Positions 1-5,765 of a DNA stretch of 5,765 nucleotides are shown here, one piece after another (position 1 is the stretch's first letter; each line of letters opens with the position of its first letter). The translations under genes were made by a program, and so were the position numbers. The notes beneath the pieces are model-generated. The model did not search any database. It saw only the letters and a list, made by a program, of their open reading frames with translations, and was not told where the DNA came from. The DNA comes from Flavobacteriales bacterium (lineage in GTDB: Bacteria > Bacteroidota > Bacteroidia > Flavobacteriales > UBA7430): NCBI GenBank assembly GCA_002685115.1, contig NYWQ01000005.1, positions 1 to 5,765 of the forward strand, read 5' to 3'.

Positions 1-294
1 CAAGTCATTAAAGTCTAAACAAAACAGTACATCTGCCTGAGCTAAAAGCGCATTGGCTTCAACTTCGTTGCCTTCGTATTCTAAAACTGCCTCATTACCT
101 GGCAGCCAATGTAAAAAATTAGGGTAACTATTCGGCACAATTACCTTAACAGCATAGTTTTGTGCAAGTAATACTTGATATAAAGCAAGACTGGAGCCCA
201 TAGCATCGCCATCTGGACCACGATGCGTAGTTATTACAATGGTAGGTTTTTTGGCAAGCTGTGCCTGTAATTCTGAATAATCGAAATCTCTCAT
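1..294 (-). CDS. nrnA: DHH-family phosphoesterase, NrnA-like (oligoribonuclease / pAp phosphatase), N-terminal part
   Basis: The first 98 codons of a gene whose 3' part lies beyond base 1. NrnA-type enzymes are cytoplasmic, metal-dependent phosphoesterases that degrade 2-5 nt RNAs and, in many members, also dephosphorylate pAp. The sequence shows a short N-terminal helix, then the strand IVITTH and the metal-binding signature H-R-G-P-D-G-D-A (residues 24-31) followed by MGSSLAL. The next hallmark, C-L-D-F-N-D, is at about 92-97, as in the second metal-binding strand of DHH subfamily 1. The DHH motif itself and the C-terminal DHHA1 domain would be outside the window. The ATG at 294-292 begins a few residues before the family's conserved start and has no clear Shine-Dalgarno. 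It lies 51 bases downstream of the Smr gene in the same direction, so it may be read from the same transcript. The family assignment is firm; nanoRNase rather than another DHH activity is an inference. Confidence 0.88.
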   Translation of the reverse strand, partial: MRDFDYSELQAQLAKKPTIVITTHRGPDGDAMGSSLALYQVLLAQNYAVKVIVPNSYPNFLHWLPGNEAVLEYEGNEVEANALLAQADVLFCLDFNDL

Positions 295-345
295 AGTTTG
301 CGAAATTAACGAAAGCTACTAAATAAATACGTATGCTTAAGGGAA
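295..345. other. Short spacer between Smr gene and nrnA
   Basis: A 51-base gap between two genes in the same direction. It contains the 8-base palindrome ATACGTAT (327-334). I see no G+C-rich stem followed by a T run on the minus strand that would suggest a terminator. No good Bacteroidota promoter (TTG, then TAnnTTTG) reads towards nrnA; the nearest -7-like match has a mismatch and no partner at the right distance. Read-through from the upstream operon is therefore the simplest reading. Confidence 0.4.
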
Positions 346-1131
346 TTAATCAATACGAATTTCACTTGCGCCCATTCCATAAAGTTTGGCATCTGCTGGT
401 CCTACTTTGATGTTTGGAAACTGCGCTAAATAATTATAAATCTCTTGTTTTAAAACACCTTTACCAATCCCATGAATAACCACCAAAAAGGGTTCATTGT
501 CTTTTAAGGCTTGATGAAATCTTTCTCTAAAATAAGTAAGCTGAATGGTTACTATTTCAAAATTAGACAAGCCTCTACAGGAATCTAATATGGATTCCAT
601 ATGCAAATCGACTTCATTATGCTGGAAATACTTTGGCGAACTTTTGTGAGGAGTTGAAAATATAGGTATCTCTCTGTTAAGGTCCTTCTTAATTTTACTT
701 TTGATGTCCTTAGGGTTTACTGAAAAGTCCTCGAGCCATATTTTTTCTATTTCTAAACGATTTGCAGGGATAGAAAATCCATCTTCCAATTCAACTTCAT
801 AATCGAACGGCGAATTGATCGCTATAATTTTACCTTTCGTATTGTCGCTCATAAAGCTGACAGTATCGCCAATACTTAACTTTTTAGAGCTAACATACTC
901 TTTTTTAAGATCGGGTAGTTCATCCATTTTTTTATCTTCCTTCTTAATAGTAAACAAATGCTTGCCCACAACTTTAGGAATAAATGATACTTTAATAATC
1001 TCGCACGATGAAACATCCATTTCAATACCATTGCATTCTACAATAACATGAGAATCATTAAGCACAGAAAGCACAATGCCATGAAGTGGCTCATTTAAAA
1101 ACGAAACTTTATCTCCAGCTCTAAATTCCAT
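346..1131 (-). CDS. DUF2027 / Smr domain-containing protein
   Basis: A 261-residue soluble protein without signal peptide or membrane segment. The N-terminal part has two similar SH3/KOW-like beta modules, about residues 6-48 (GDKVSF...G.V...VE.NG...EIIKV) and 87-131 (GDTVSF...GKI...VE.EDG...EIEKI), joined by a charged Lys/Asp-rich linker. The C-terminal third is an Smr domain, with E-V-D-L-H-M at 173-178, a helical stretch, H-G-I-G-K-G-V-L-K at 220-228 and an ending with YGMGASEIRI. Smr domains of MutS2, SmrB and related proteins bind or cut nucleic acid, in several cases mRNA at stalled ribosomes. No MutS ATPase is present here, so this is a stand-alone Smr protein of the type common in Bacteroidota. 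The position after the DLH core is Met where classical Smr proteins have Gly. The start ATG shares one base with the mltG stop (TAATG) and has a clear Shine-Dalgarno. The exact role is unknown. Confidence 0.9.
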   Translation of the reverse strand: MEFRAGDKVSFLNEPLHGIVLSVLNDSHVIVECNGIEMDVSSCEIIKVSFIPKVVGKHLFTIKKEDKKMDELPDLKKEYVSSKKLSIGDTVSFMSDNTKGKIIAINSPFDYEVELEDGFSIPANRLEIEKIWLEDFSVNPKDIKSKIKKDLNREIPIFSTPHKSSPKYFQHNEVDLHMESILDSCRGLSNFEIVTIQLTYFRERFHQALKDNEPFLVVIHGIGKGVLKQEIYNYLAQFPNIKVGPADAKLYGMGASEIRID

Positions 1132-2162
1132 TAGCGTAAAACTCCTTTATTAGTCAGTGCTTTTTGAAAACGTTTGGCATTTCGTTTGTGTTCTGACCAT
1201 GATTTTGTAAAGTTGTGATAGCCTGAAAAGTCTTCTTTGGCACACATATAAATATGACTGTGTTTTGAAGCATTTAACACCGCAATAAGTGCAGACATTT
1301 CTGGTATACAAATAGGATTGGGAGGAAGTCCTTTCTGGTAATAGGTATTGTACGGAGAGTTAATTTTCAAATCCTTCTTGAGCACTCTCTTAATGGACTT
1401 ATCAATACCATCTCTTTCTTTTAGAGCGTAGATTACAGTTGGATCAGACTGCAACTTCATATCCATTTTTAAACGATTTAAGTACAGCCCAGCGATAATA
1501 GGCTGTTCGTCTATTTTAGAAGTTTCTTTTTGTACAATAGATGCCAATACAGATACTTGGAGCGCTGTTAAACCCAAACTCTTTGCTTTTGCCAAACGAT
1601 TATCGTTCCAAAATTTGGTGTATTCTTTTTGCATGCGCTCCAAAAAATCAACTGGAGATATAGTCCAATAAACCTCATAGGTATTGGGTATAAATAATTT
1701 TCGAGAGGAAGACTCGTCCAAGTTGTAAGTAGAAAAAAACAATTCACTTTTAAAGGCACTTATCAGAGCTAGAGAATCAGCTTGAATTTGGCTGGCTAAT
1801 TTACCCGCTAAGTCTTCCAAGGTAGATGCGTTATTAAAAATAATATTTAATGGTTTTTGAGCGCCCAAACGAAGCATATTTACCATGGAATTTAAATTCG
1901 TGTACGACTTAACCAGATAGCGGCCGGGCTTTACCTTGGTGAATTTTTTCTGTTCACAGAAAAACTGAAAAAATGTATGATTTTTAAGCAATCCGTGCTG
2001 AGCTAAACTATCTTTAAGTGCACTAAAACTAGTCTCATTTGGTAGGAGTAAAACTTGGTCTTCATCTGAGATTGGCTCAAAAACCTGTTGGTAAGTTAAG
2101 TAGCTTAACAGCGAGAGTATCATAACAATTATAACACTGCTGAGGGTAAGAATTTTTTTCAT
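1131..2162 (-). CDS. mltG: Endolytic murein transglycosylase MltG (YceG-like)
   Basis: MltG is an inner-membrane lytic transglycosylase that cuts nascent peptidoglycan glycan strands, probably setting their length near the synthases. The 343-residue protein is of usual family size. It has one N-terminal membrane anchor (about residues 4-23, preceded by MKK) with the rest expected in the periplasm. A LysM-like/YceG N-terminal region follows (about 35-100). The catalytic part has A-S-I-V-Q-K-E-T (207-214), in which E213 aligns with the catalytic glutamate of Escherichia coli MltG. It then shows L-Q-S-D-P-T-V-I-Y (237-245), S-P-Y-N-T-Y (269-274) and G-L-P-P-N-P-I (278-284), all family hallmarks. 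The ATG overlaps the stop of the upstream cytochrome gene by four bases (ATGA), and the stop shares a base with the Smr start, so translation is probably coupled on both sides. The shorter frame within it is a shadow. Confidence 0.96.
   Translation of the reverse strand: MKKILTLSSVIIVMILSLLSYLTYQQVFEPISDEDQVLLLPNETSFSALKDSLAQHGLLKNHTFFQFFCEQKKFTKVKPGRYLVKSYTNLNSMVNMLRLGAQKPLNIIFNNASTLEDLAGKLASQIQADSLALISAFKSELFFSTYNLDESSSRKLFIPNTYEVYWTISPVDFLERMQKEYTKFWNDNRLAKAKSLGLTALQVSVLASIVQKETSKIDEQPIIAGLYLNRLKMDMKLQSDPTVIYALKERDGIDKSIKRVLKKDLKINSPYNTYYQKGLPPNPICIPEMSALIAVLNASKHSHIYMCAKEDFSGYHNFTKSWSEHKRNAKRFQKALTNKGVLR
1142..1148 (-). promoter_or_regulatory. Shine-Dalgarno site of the Smr gene
   Basis: The minus strand reads AAAGGAG, ten bases before the Smr ATG and inside the end of mltG. 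This is the strongest such site in the window, where most genes show none, as is usual in Bacteroidota. Together with the TAATG stop-start overlap it supports the start chosen for the Smr gene and allows both re-initiation and independent entry. Confidence 0.55.
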
Positions 2163-4075
2163 TTAATCTGGTTCAGTAATTGTTGTGCTCGTTTATGATT
2201 TGGTTTAATTCTGAGCACTTGTGACAATGAGTTCTGCGCACTCTCAATGTTTTGAAAATGCAAATAGTAAGCAGCCAAATTCATCCATAATTGAACGATA
2301 TCAGGATTCAAAGCTATGCCTTTTTCGTACATAATTAACGCTTGATCAAATTCGCCTAGAATCGTGTATAGATAACCATAATTGGCATATACTTTTTCAA
2401 AATTTGGATTTTCTGAACGAACAAATTCAAACACTTTCTGTGCCTCTTTTAATCGATTGCACTTGAGCAAAGCCATCCCAAATTTATTCTGAATTTCTAA
2501 ATGAAAGGGCGCTAATAAAGATGCCTGTTCAAAACAAGTAGAAGCCTTCTCATAGTTTTGTATTTTGTAATAAGACTCTCCTACTCTGTACCACGACCAT
2601 GCATCGTCATTTGTATAAGACCGGTTGTTTAATTGATCGGTTCGGCTTTCAAAGGATGCTCTTTCGAACCAATTAACCAAACCGTTAAAATCAAGCGAAA
2701 AAAAGTAGAATTTAATCCACTCACTTGTACACATTTCTAGCGGTATTTTAGATAAGTAGACAAAGGCAGAATCCAGATAATAGTTTTCTTTCTCAAATTT
2801 CTCATATTGCTGTAAATAAGCCCTAAGAATAGTTAAATCTGAAGGCGAGCTGTTATTGACACAATAAAGGCCTATAAACTCTTTAACCGATTTGGACTCG
2901 GAAAGGCTCATGTGCTGAGTGATTGCAATTTTATGATCTGTTACAGTTACATGAGGAATGTCGGTGGAGCCGGATTTTGGCATATGACAAGAAACACAGT
3001 CGTCTCCTTGTTCATTTTCGTGTTCTTTTAAATCAGAGTGACAAGAATAACAAGCATTTTTATACACAACTTTAGGCGTTGCATTAATGCTAAGATGCGG
3101 ATTATGACAAGTTATGCAAGTAAGTTCATCATTTGAATTTATAAAGCACTGACTCATCTTTAATCGATCTACATGCGAAGCCATAATAAAACGCTCGTCA
3201 TCTTTAAAACGAGGTAAAAAAACGTTCATCACATCGTCTAATTTCATTCCAGGCTTAAAATCGAAAAAAGATTTATCTTCTTCTAAAACTGTATTCCCTT
3301 GCAAATGACATCGAGAACAGAGATCAAACTGCAGATCTGGAGATAACTTTCCAGGATTTACAATCGTGTAATCAATAAATTTTGAGGTATCCACAAGAAT
3401 GCCTTTCATTTTTTCTGAAACATGAATTTCACCTGGGCCATGACAACGCTCGCATGAAATACCTAAAGGAACCTCATCGAATTTATTTTCTGAACCCAAC
3501 ACAAACTTAGGAAGTGAGTTATGGCAAGACATGCACTCTAAACCAATTTTACGATTAAAACGAGTATTAAATCCACCTTCAAATCCAGGGGGTAAATCTA
3601 ATCTACCTTCTTGCGTATAATATGTAAAGGGCAGTTGGTGCAGGTAACCATTCTCATTTGATATGTGAGAATTTGTATGCTGACCAGATCCAATAATATA
3701 AGCTGCAGATTCTGTTCGCTTGTGAATAGTATCTCCGTTTGCAATTCGATATTCATTTACCAGTAAACTATCCATTTTCCATAAAGGATGGTAATACAAA
3801 TCAGAATGCGCATCATACAAAACAGAGTCTTTATGAAAAGTAGCCGAACTTTTTGTGCGATTGGCCAATCCGAAAGACAAGCCCATACCGGTATGCGAAA
3901 AGGTTTTATGCTTGTCGTAATGGCAGCTTTTACACGTCTCAGCGCCAACATAATCAACCGAGTCGGCTAAATTTAAATAGTTCTTTTTTGGAATTTCTTG
4001 AACACATGAAAACTGTGTACTGAAGATCAGTGCTAAAAATAAACTGGCTGCAATATTTGTTAATCTGTATTTCAA
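2159..4075 (-). CDS. Seven-heme c-type cytochrome / TPR lipoprotein (cytochrome c554-like)
   Basis: A 638-residue exported protein. Residues 1-24 look like a lipoprotein signal: basic start, hydrophobic core, then T-Q-F-S-C with C24 as lipidated cysteine. Seven CxxCH heme sites follow at residues 48, 181, 208, 253, 320, 342 and 360. The third is C-E-R-C-H-G-P-G, typical of cytochrome c554-like proteins. Other family marks are Y-I-I-G-S-G (126-131), L-P-F-T-Y-Y (148-153), L-T-C-I-T-C-H-N-P-H (318-327) and I-P-H-V-T-V-T-D-H (373-381). From about 491 to 625 there are four consecutive tetratricopeptide repeats of 33-34 residues, each ending in N/A/K-P. The heme part suggests electron transfer in the periplasm or at the outer membrane, and the TPR part a protein-docking surface. 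Substrate and partners are unknown. The start is TTG, one base after the acetyltransferase stop; an in-frame TGA lies five codons upstream and no ATG lies between. The TTG is needed to include the signal peptide. Confidence 0.9.
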   Translation of the reverse strand: MKYRLTNIAASLFLALIFSTQFSCVQEIPKKNYLNLADSVDYVGAETCKSCHYDKHKTFSHTGMGLSFGLANRTKSSATFHKDSVLYDAHSDLYYHPLWKMDSLLVNEYRIANGDTIHKRTESAAYIIGSGQHTNSHISNENGYLHQLPFTYYTQEGRLDLPPGFEGGFNTRFNRKIGLECMSCHNSLPKFVLGSENKFDEVPLGISCERCHGPGEIHVSEKMKGILVDTSKFIDYTIVNPGKLSPDLQFDLCSRCHLQGNTVLEEDKSFFDFKPGMKLDDVMNVFLPRFKDDERFIMASHVDRLKMSQCFINSNDELTCITCHNPHLSINATPKVVYKNACYSCHSDLKEHENEQGDDCVSCHMPKSGSTDIPHVTVTDHKIAITQHMSLSESKSVKEFIGLYCVNNSSPSDLTILRAYLQQYEKFEKENYYLDSAFVYLSKIPLEMCTSEWIKFYFFSLDFNGLVNWFERASFESRTDQLNNRSYTNDDAWSWYRVGESYYKIQNYEKASTCFEQASLLAPFHLEIQNKFGMALLKCNRLKEAQKVFEFVRSENPNFEKVYANYGYLYTILGEFDQALIMYEKGIALNPDIVQLWMNLAAYYLHFQNIESAQNSLSQVLRIKPNHKRAQQLLNQIK

Positions 4076-4076
4076 A

Positions 4077-4589
4077 TTAGTTGTTAATCAGCTGAAATTC
4101 TACCACATCATGAAAAGCACCATTTCTAAAAGACCAATCCTTACGAACACCTATTTGATTGAATCCAGCAGACTCAAACAATTTTAAACTTTTAACATTG
4201 TTTACACCAACAGAACAATAAAGTTGGTGCATACCAATTCTATTAAAGGCATAATCCTTCATCAAAGAAATTGCTTCGCGCGCAAACCCTTGTTGCCTGT
4301 ATTTTTTTTCTATAATAATACCTATGGCTGCTCTTCTGTCCACTGCATCATAATCAAACAGGTCCACACAACCAACTGCGTTGCCTTCAAAATCTTCTAA
4401 AACAAAGCGATACTGTCCAGCTTGCTGAATATCTAGATGTGCTTGATCAATATATTTTTCAAGTATGTATTTAGAAAAAGGAACTTTAGATAAACTAACT
4501 TCATTTATTTCTAAATCATTTTCCCATAAAAATAGCATGGTTGCATCTTCGGGTTCTAAAGCTCTGTATTTTAACTGAAATTTAGACAT
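4077..4589 (-). CDS. GNAT family N-acetyltransferase (RimJ/RimL/SpeG-like)
   Basis: A 170-residue, soluble, single-domain acetyltransferase using acetyl-CoA. The GNAT core is complete: substrate-side N-terminal helices (about 10-58), central strands from Y60 to about 91 (R-F-V-L-E-D...A-I-G-I-I-I), the pyrophosphate-binding loop R-Q-Q-G-F-A (98-103) with the following helix, and the late signature N-N-V-K-S-L-K-L-F-E-S-A-G-F (130-143). The layout, including DRRAAIGIII and the ending ...GAFHDVVEF, resembles SpeG-type spermidine acetyltransferases and RimJ/RimL enzymes that acetylate protein N-termini. The acceptor cannot be decided from the sequence. The gene starts inside the end of dapF (8-base overlap) behind a Shine-Dalgarno-like AGGGAG, and ends one base before the cytochrome start. 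The association with dapF and mltG suggests, but does not show, a cell-envelope or housekeeping role. Confidence 0.92.
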   Translation of the reverse strand: MSKFQLKYRALEPEDATMLFLWENDLEINEVSLSKVPFSKYILEKYIDQAHLDIQQAGQYRFVLEDFEGNAVGCVDLFDYDAVDRRAAIGIIIEKKYRQQGFAREAISLMKDYAFNRIGMHQLYCSVGVNNVKSLKLFESAGFNQIGVRKDWSFRNGAFHDVVEFQLINN

Positions 4590-5358
4590 CTATACTCCCT
4601 TTAAATACAAACTTGGCTGAACCGATCAATCTGATGTTTGTATATGTGTTTTTTAACTTTAAAAATAGCACTTCTAAATCACCTCCCAAGGCGGTTAATC
4701 TTATAGGCTGAGTGGATATTAATCCAGATTCAAAAGCTGCAATTGCAGAAGCAACAGCTCCAGTTCCACATGCTAAAGTTTCATTCTCCACACCTCTTTC
4801 GTAGGTTCTAATTAATAACTTGTCTTTTAAAACTTTAACAAAGTTTACGTTTACCCCCTCCACAGCGTAGGTTTTAGAAAATCGAATTTCCGCACCCTTT
4901 TCTTGAATATTCAAGTCATCTATAGAATTTTCAAAAAGTACAATATGAGGAGAACCTGTATTGAGAATAATACCAGAATGGTAATTTTCTGGTACAGTGA
5001 GGTCAGACATCTGTAGCGCTACTTTTTCTTTTGAAATGATTTCTGCATGATGCAAACCATCAAAAGCGTCAAAAACGCATGATTCGTCTACCAAACCTAA
5101 TGCATTTGCAAAAGCAACCATACACCTACCTCCGTTGCCACACATACTGCCTAAAGAGCCATCAGAATTGTAATAAATCATTTCAAAATCTGAATTTGAT
5201 GAGTTGCAAAGAAATACCAAACCGTCTGCACCAACGCCAAACTTACGATCACAAATAAGTGCTATTTGAGACTTAGATAGCTGAGGTCTGTTTGATCGAT
5301 TGTCAATCATCACAAAATCATTTCCAGCACCTTGGTATTTAAAAAATTCGATATTCAT
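4582..5358 (-). CDS. dapF: Diaminopimelate epimerase
   Basis: DapF is a cytoplasmic, cofactor-independent racemase that converts LL-diaminopimelate to meso-diaminopimelate, used for the peptidoglycan cross-link and for lysine. The 258-residue protein has normal family length. Visible marks are F-x-K-Y-Q-G-A-G-N-D-F at the N-terminus (5-15), the first catalytic cysteine in S-M-C-G-N-G-G-R-C (C73), N-T-G-S-P-H (133-138), Y-E-R-G-V-E-N-E-T (186-194) and the second catalytic cysteine in A-C-G-T-G-A (C197). The two cysteines act as the acid/base pair. The frame is open upstream to 5454, but I chose the ATG at 5358-5356 because family members begin just before the F-x-K motif; the 32 extra residues match nothing and would run through the likely promoter. 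It is the first gene of the minus-strand operon and overlaps the acetyltransferase gene by 8 bases. Confidence 0.97.
   Translation of the reverse strand: MNIEFFKYQGAGNDFVMIDNRSNRPQLSKSQIALICDRKFGVGADGLVFLCNSSNSDFEMIYYNSDGSLGSMCGNGGRCMVAFANALGLVDESCVFDAFDGLHHAEIISKEKVALQMSDLTVPENYHSGIILNTGSPHIVLFENSIDDLNIQEKGAEIRFSKTYAVEGVNVNFVKVLKDKLLIRTYERGVENETLACGTGAVASAIAAFESGLISTQPIRLTALGGDLEVLFLKLKNTYTNIRLIGSAKFVFKGSIDV
4595..4600 (-). promoter_or_regulatory. Shine-Dalgarno-like site of the acetyltransferase gene
   Basis: The minus strand reads AGGGAG, five bases before the acetyltransferase ATG and within the last codons of dapF. It supports that ATG as the start in spite of the 8-base overlap with dapF. 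Confidence 0.45.
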
Positions 5359-5492
5359 TTTGTTTTTAATGTGTTTCACGAAATTAATATTAATTAACGG
5401 AATAACGTGCGGCATTTTTTTAAAAACATAACAAAACATTAGATTATACACCAAGGCTACTAATTTGGATTTAAAAATTGTATTTTAGACCA
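5359..5492. promoter_or_regulatory. Divergent intergenic region between dapF and FAD-oxidase gene
   Basis: A 134-base, AT-rich spacer that must hold the start signals for both the dapF operon (minus) and the oxidase gene (plus). For dapF there is a weak Bacteroidota-type candidate (listed separately). A TATAAT hexamer on the minus strand (plus bases 5443-5448) has no -35 partner. Between the candidate and the dapF start lie the overlapping palindromes TTAATATTAA (5384-5393) and TTAATTAA (5390-5397). For the plus-strand gene the best -7-like match is TATTTTAG (5481-5488), only five bases before the ATG and without a partner at the usual distance, so I do not call a promoter there. No Shine-Dalgarno precedes either start. 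Confidence 0.55.
5423..5454 (-). promoter_or_regulatory. Candidate Bacteroidota-type promoter for the dapF operon
   Basis: On the minus strand a TTG (plus bases 5454-5452) is followed after 21 bases by TATGTTTT (5430-5423). This approximates the Bacteroidota primary-sigma pattern of TTG/TTTG, 17-23 bases, then TAnnTTTG, with the last base mismatched. It would start transcription near 5416, about 58 bases before the chosen dapF ATG and inside the upstream open frame, consistent with the shorter protein. The motif is weak and the region is AT-rich, so a chance match is possible. Confidence 0.3.
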
Positions 5493-5765
5493 ATGAATAA
5501 ATTGAAACTCGCAAAACTTGCAAAACATTTAGAAGGAGATTTCTATTACAACAGCACCATGCGTAAACTCTACGCAACAGATGCTTCAATGTATAGAGAA
5601 TTACCACTTGCAGTTGCTGTACCTAAAACAAAAAAAGATATTACTAAACTAATTTGTTTTGCAAACGAACAAGGTGTTTCAATTATTCCAAGAGCAGCCG
5701 GAACTTCGTTAGCTGGACAAGTGGTTGGAAAGGGTATTGTTGTCGATATTTCTCAAAATTTTTGT
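5493..5765 (+). CDS. FAD-linked oxidase (GlcD/D-lactate dehydrogenase type), N-terminal part
   Basis: The first 91 codons of a divergent gene cut off by the window end. The protein begins MNKLKLAKLAKHLEGDF and then shows the typical start of a PCMH-type FAD-binding domain: Y-A-T-D-A-S-M-Y (27-34), P-L-A-V-A-V-P-K (38-45) with a following helix, and the FAD pyrophosphate-binding loop P-R-A-A-G-T-S-L-A-G-Q (66-76) leading to G-I-V-V-D-I-S (81-87). Such enzymes oxidise 2-hydroxy acids such as D-lactate or glycolate. The D-A-S-M-Y/R-A-A-G-T-S-L-A-G-Q form resembles the long members that carry a C-terminal iron-sulphur domain, but that part is not visible here. No signal peptide is seen, so it is likely cytoplasmic. 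The start has no Shine-Dalgarno. The family call is firm; the substrate is unknown. Confidence 0.88.
   Translation, partial: MNKLKLAKLAKHLEGDFYYNSTMRKLYATDASMYRELPLAVAVPKTKKDITKLICFANEQGVSIIPRAAGTSLAGQVVGKGIVVDISQNFC

Noticed and set aside
327..334. Palindrome ATACGTAT as a terminator or operator before nrnA
   Set aside because: Only eight bases, no loop and no T run, so it cannot act as an intrinsic terminator, and there is no support for an operator.
815..1051. Plus-strand open frame of 78 codons
   Set aside because: It lies antisense within the well-supported Smr gene, its residues are a reverse-strand artefact, and no start signal is visible.
1568..1759. Minus-strand open frame of 63 codons inside mltG
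   Set aside because: Another frame of mltG, which has conserved catalytic motifs across this stretch.
3757..3957. Minus-strand open frame of 66 codons inside the cytochrome gene
   Set aside because: Another frame of a gene with conserved motifs here; no own start signal.
3788..3970. Plus-strand open frame of 60 codons
   Set aside because: Antisense to the heme part of the cytochrome gene, without motif or start signal.
5443..5448. TATAAT on the minus strand as a classical -10 box for dapF
   Set aside because: No -35 partner at the right distance, and Bacteroidota primary promoters use a different -7/-33 pattern.
5359..5454. N-terminal extension of dapF by 32 residues to an upstream ATG
   Set aside because: The extra residues have no family match, DapF proteins begin just before the F-x-K-x-x-G-A-G-N-D-F motif, and the extension would run through the candidate promoter.

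Overview
The window looks like the chromosome of a Bacteroidota bacterium, most likely of the Flavobacteriia type. The reasons are its AT-rich composition, the family of DUF2027/Smr proteins found in this phylum, Flavobacteriia-like proteins throughout, and the scarcity of strong Shine-Dalgarno sites. The exact genus cannot be read from the sequence. I see no mobile element, tRNA, rRNA or CRISPR array, and gene density is very high.

Layout: a compact minus-strand gene string runs from right to left through almost the whole window. It starts with dapF (diaminopimelate epimerase, 5358 to 4582), followed by a SpeG/RimJ-like GNAT acetyltransferase (4589-4077), a seven-heme cytochrome c/TPR lipoprotein (4075-2159), mltG (endolytic murein transglycosylase, 2162-1131) and a DUF2027/Smr protein (1131-346). 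After 51 bases comes the start of an NrnA-like DHH phosphoesterase (294 to beyond base 1). The first five genes overlap by 1-8 bases or are separated by a single base, so they are very likely one translationally coupled operon. On the right, a 134-base spacer separates dapF from a divergent plus-strand gene (5493 onward, cut by the window end) for a GlcD-like FAD-linked oxidase.

How the genes fit together: dapF (making meso-diaminopimelate for peptidoglycan and lysine) and mltG (cutting nascent glycan strands) are both cell-wall functions. Smr and NrnA-like proteins are both nucleic-acid enzymes, probably acting on RNA. The multiheme cytochrome/TPR gene sits inside this housekeeping string and has no obvious link to either theme. 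It is the least explained part of the window. It belongs to a recognisable heme-TPR protein type rather than a new fold, but its substrate and redox partner cannot be told from the sequence. I found no convincing evidence of an entirely new system.
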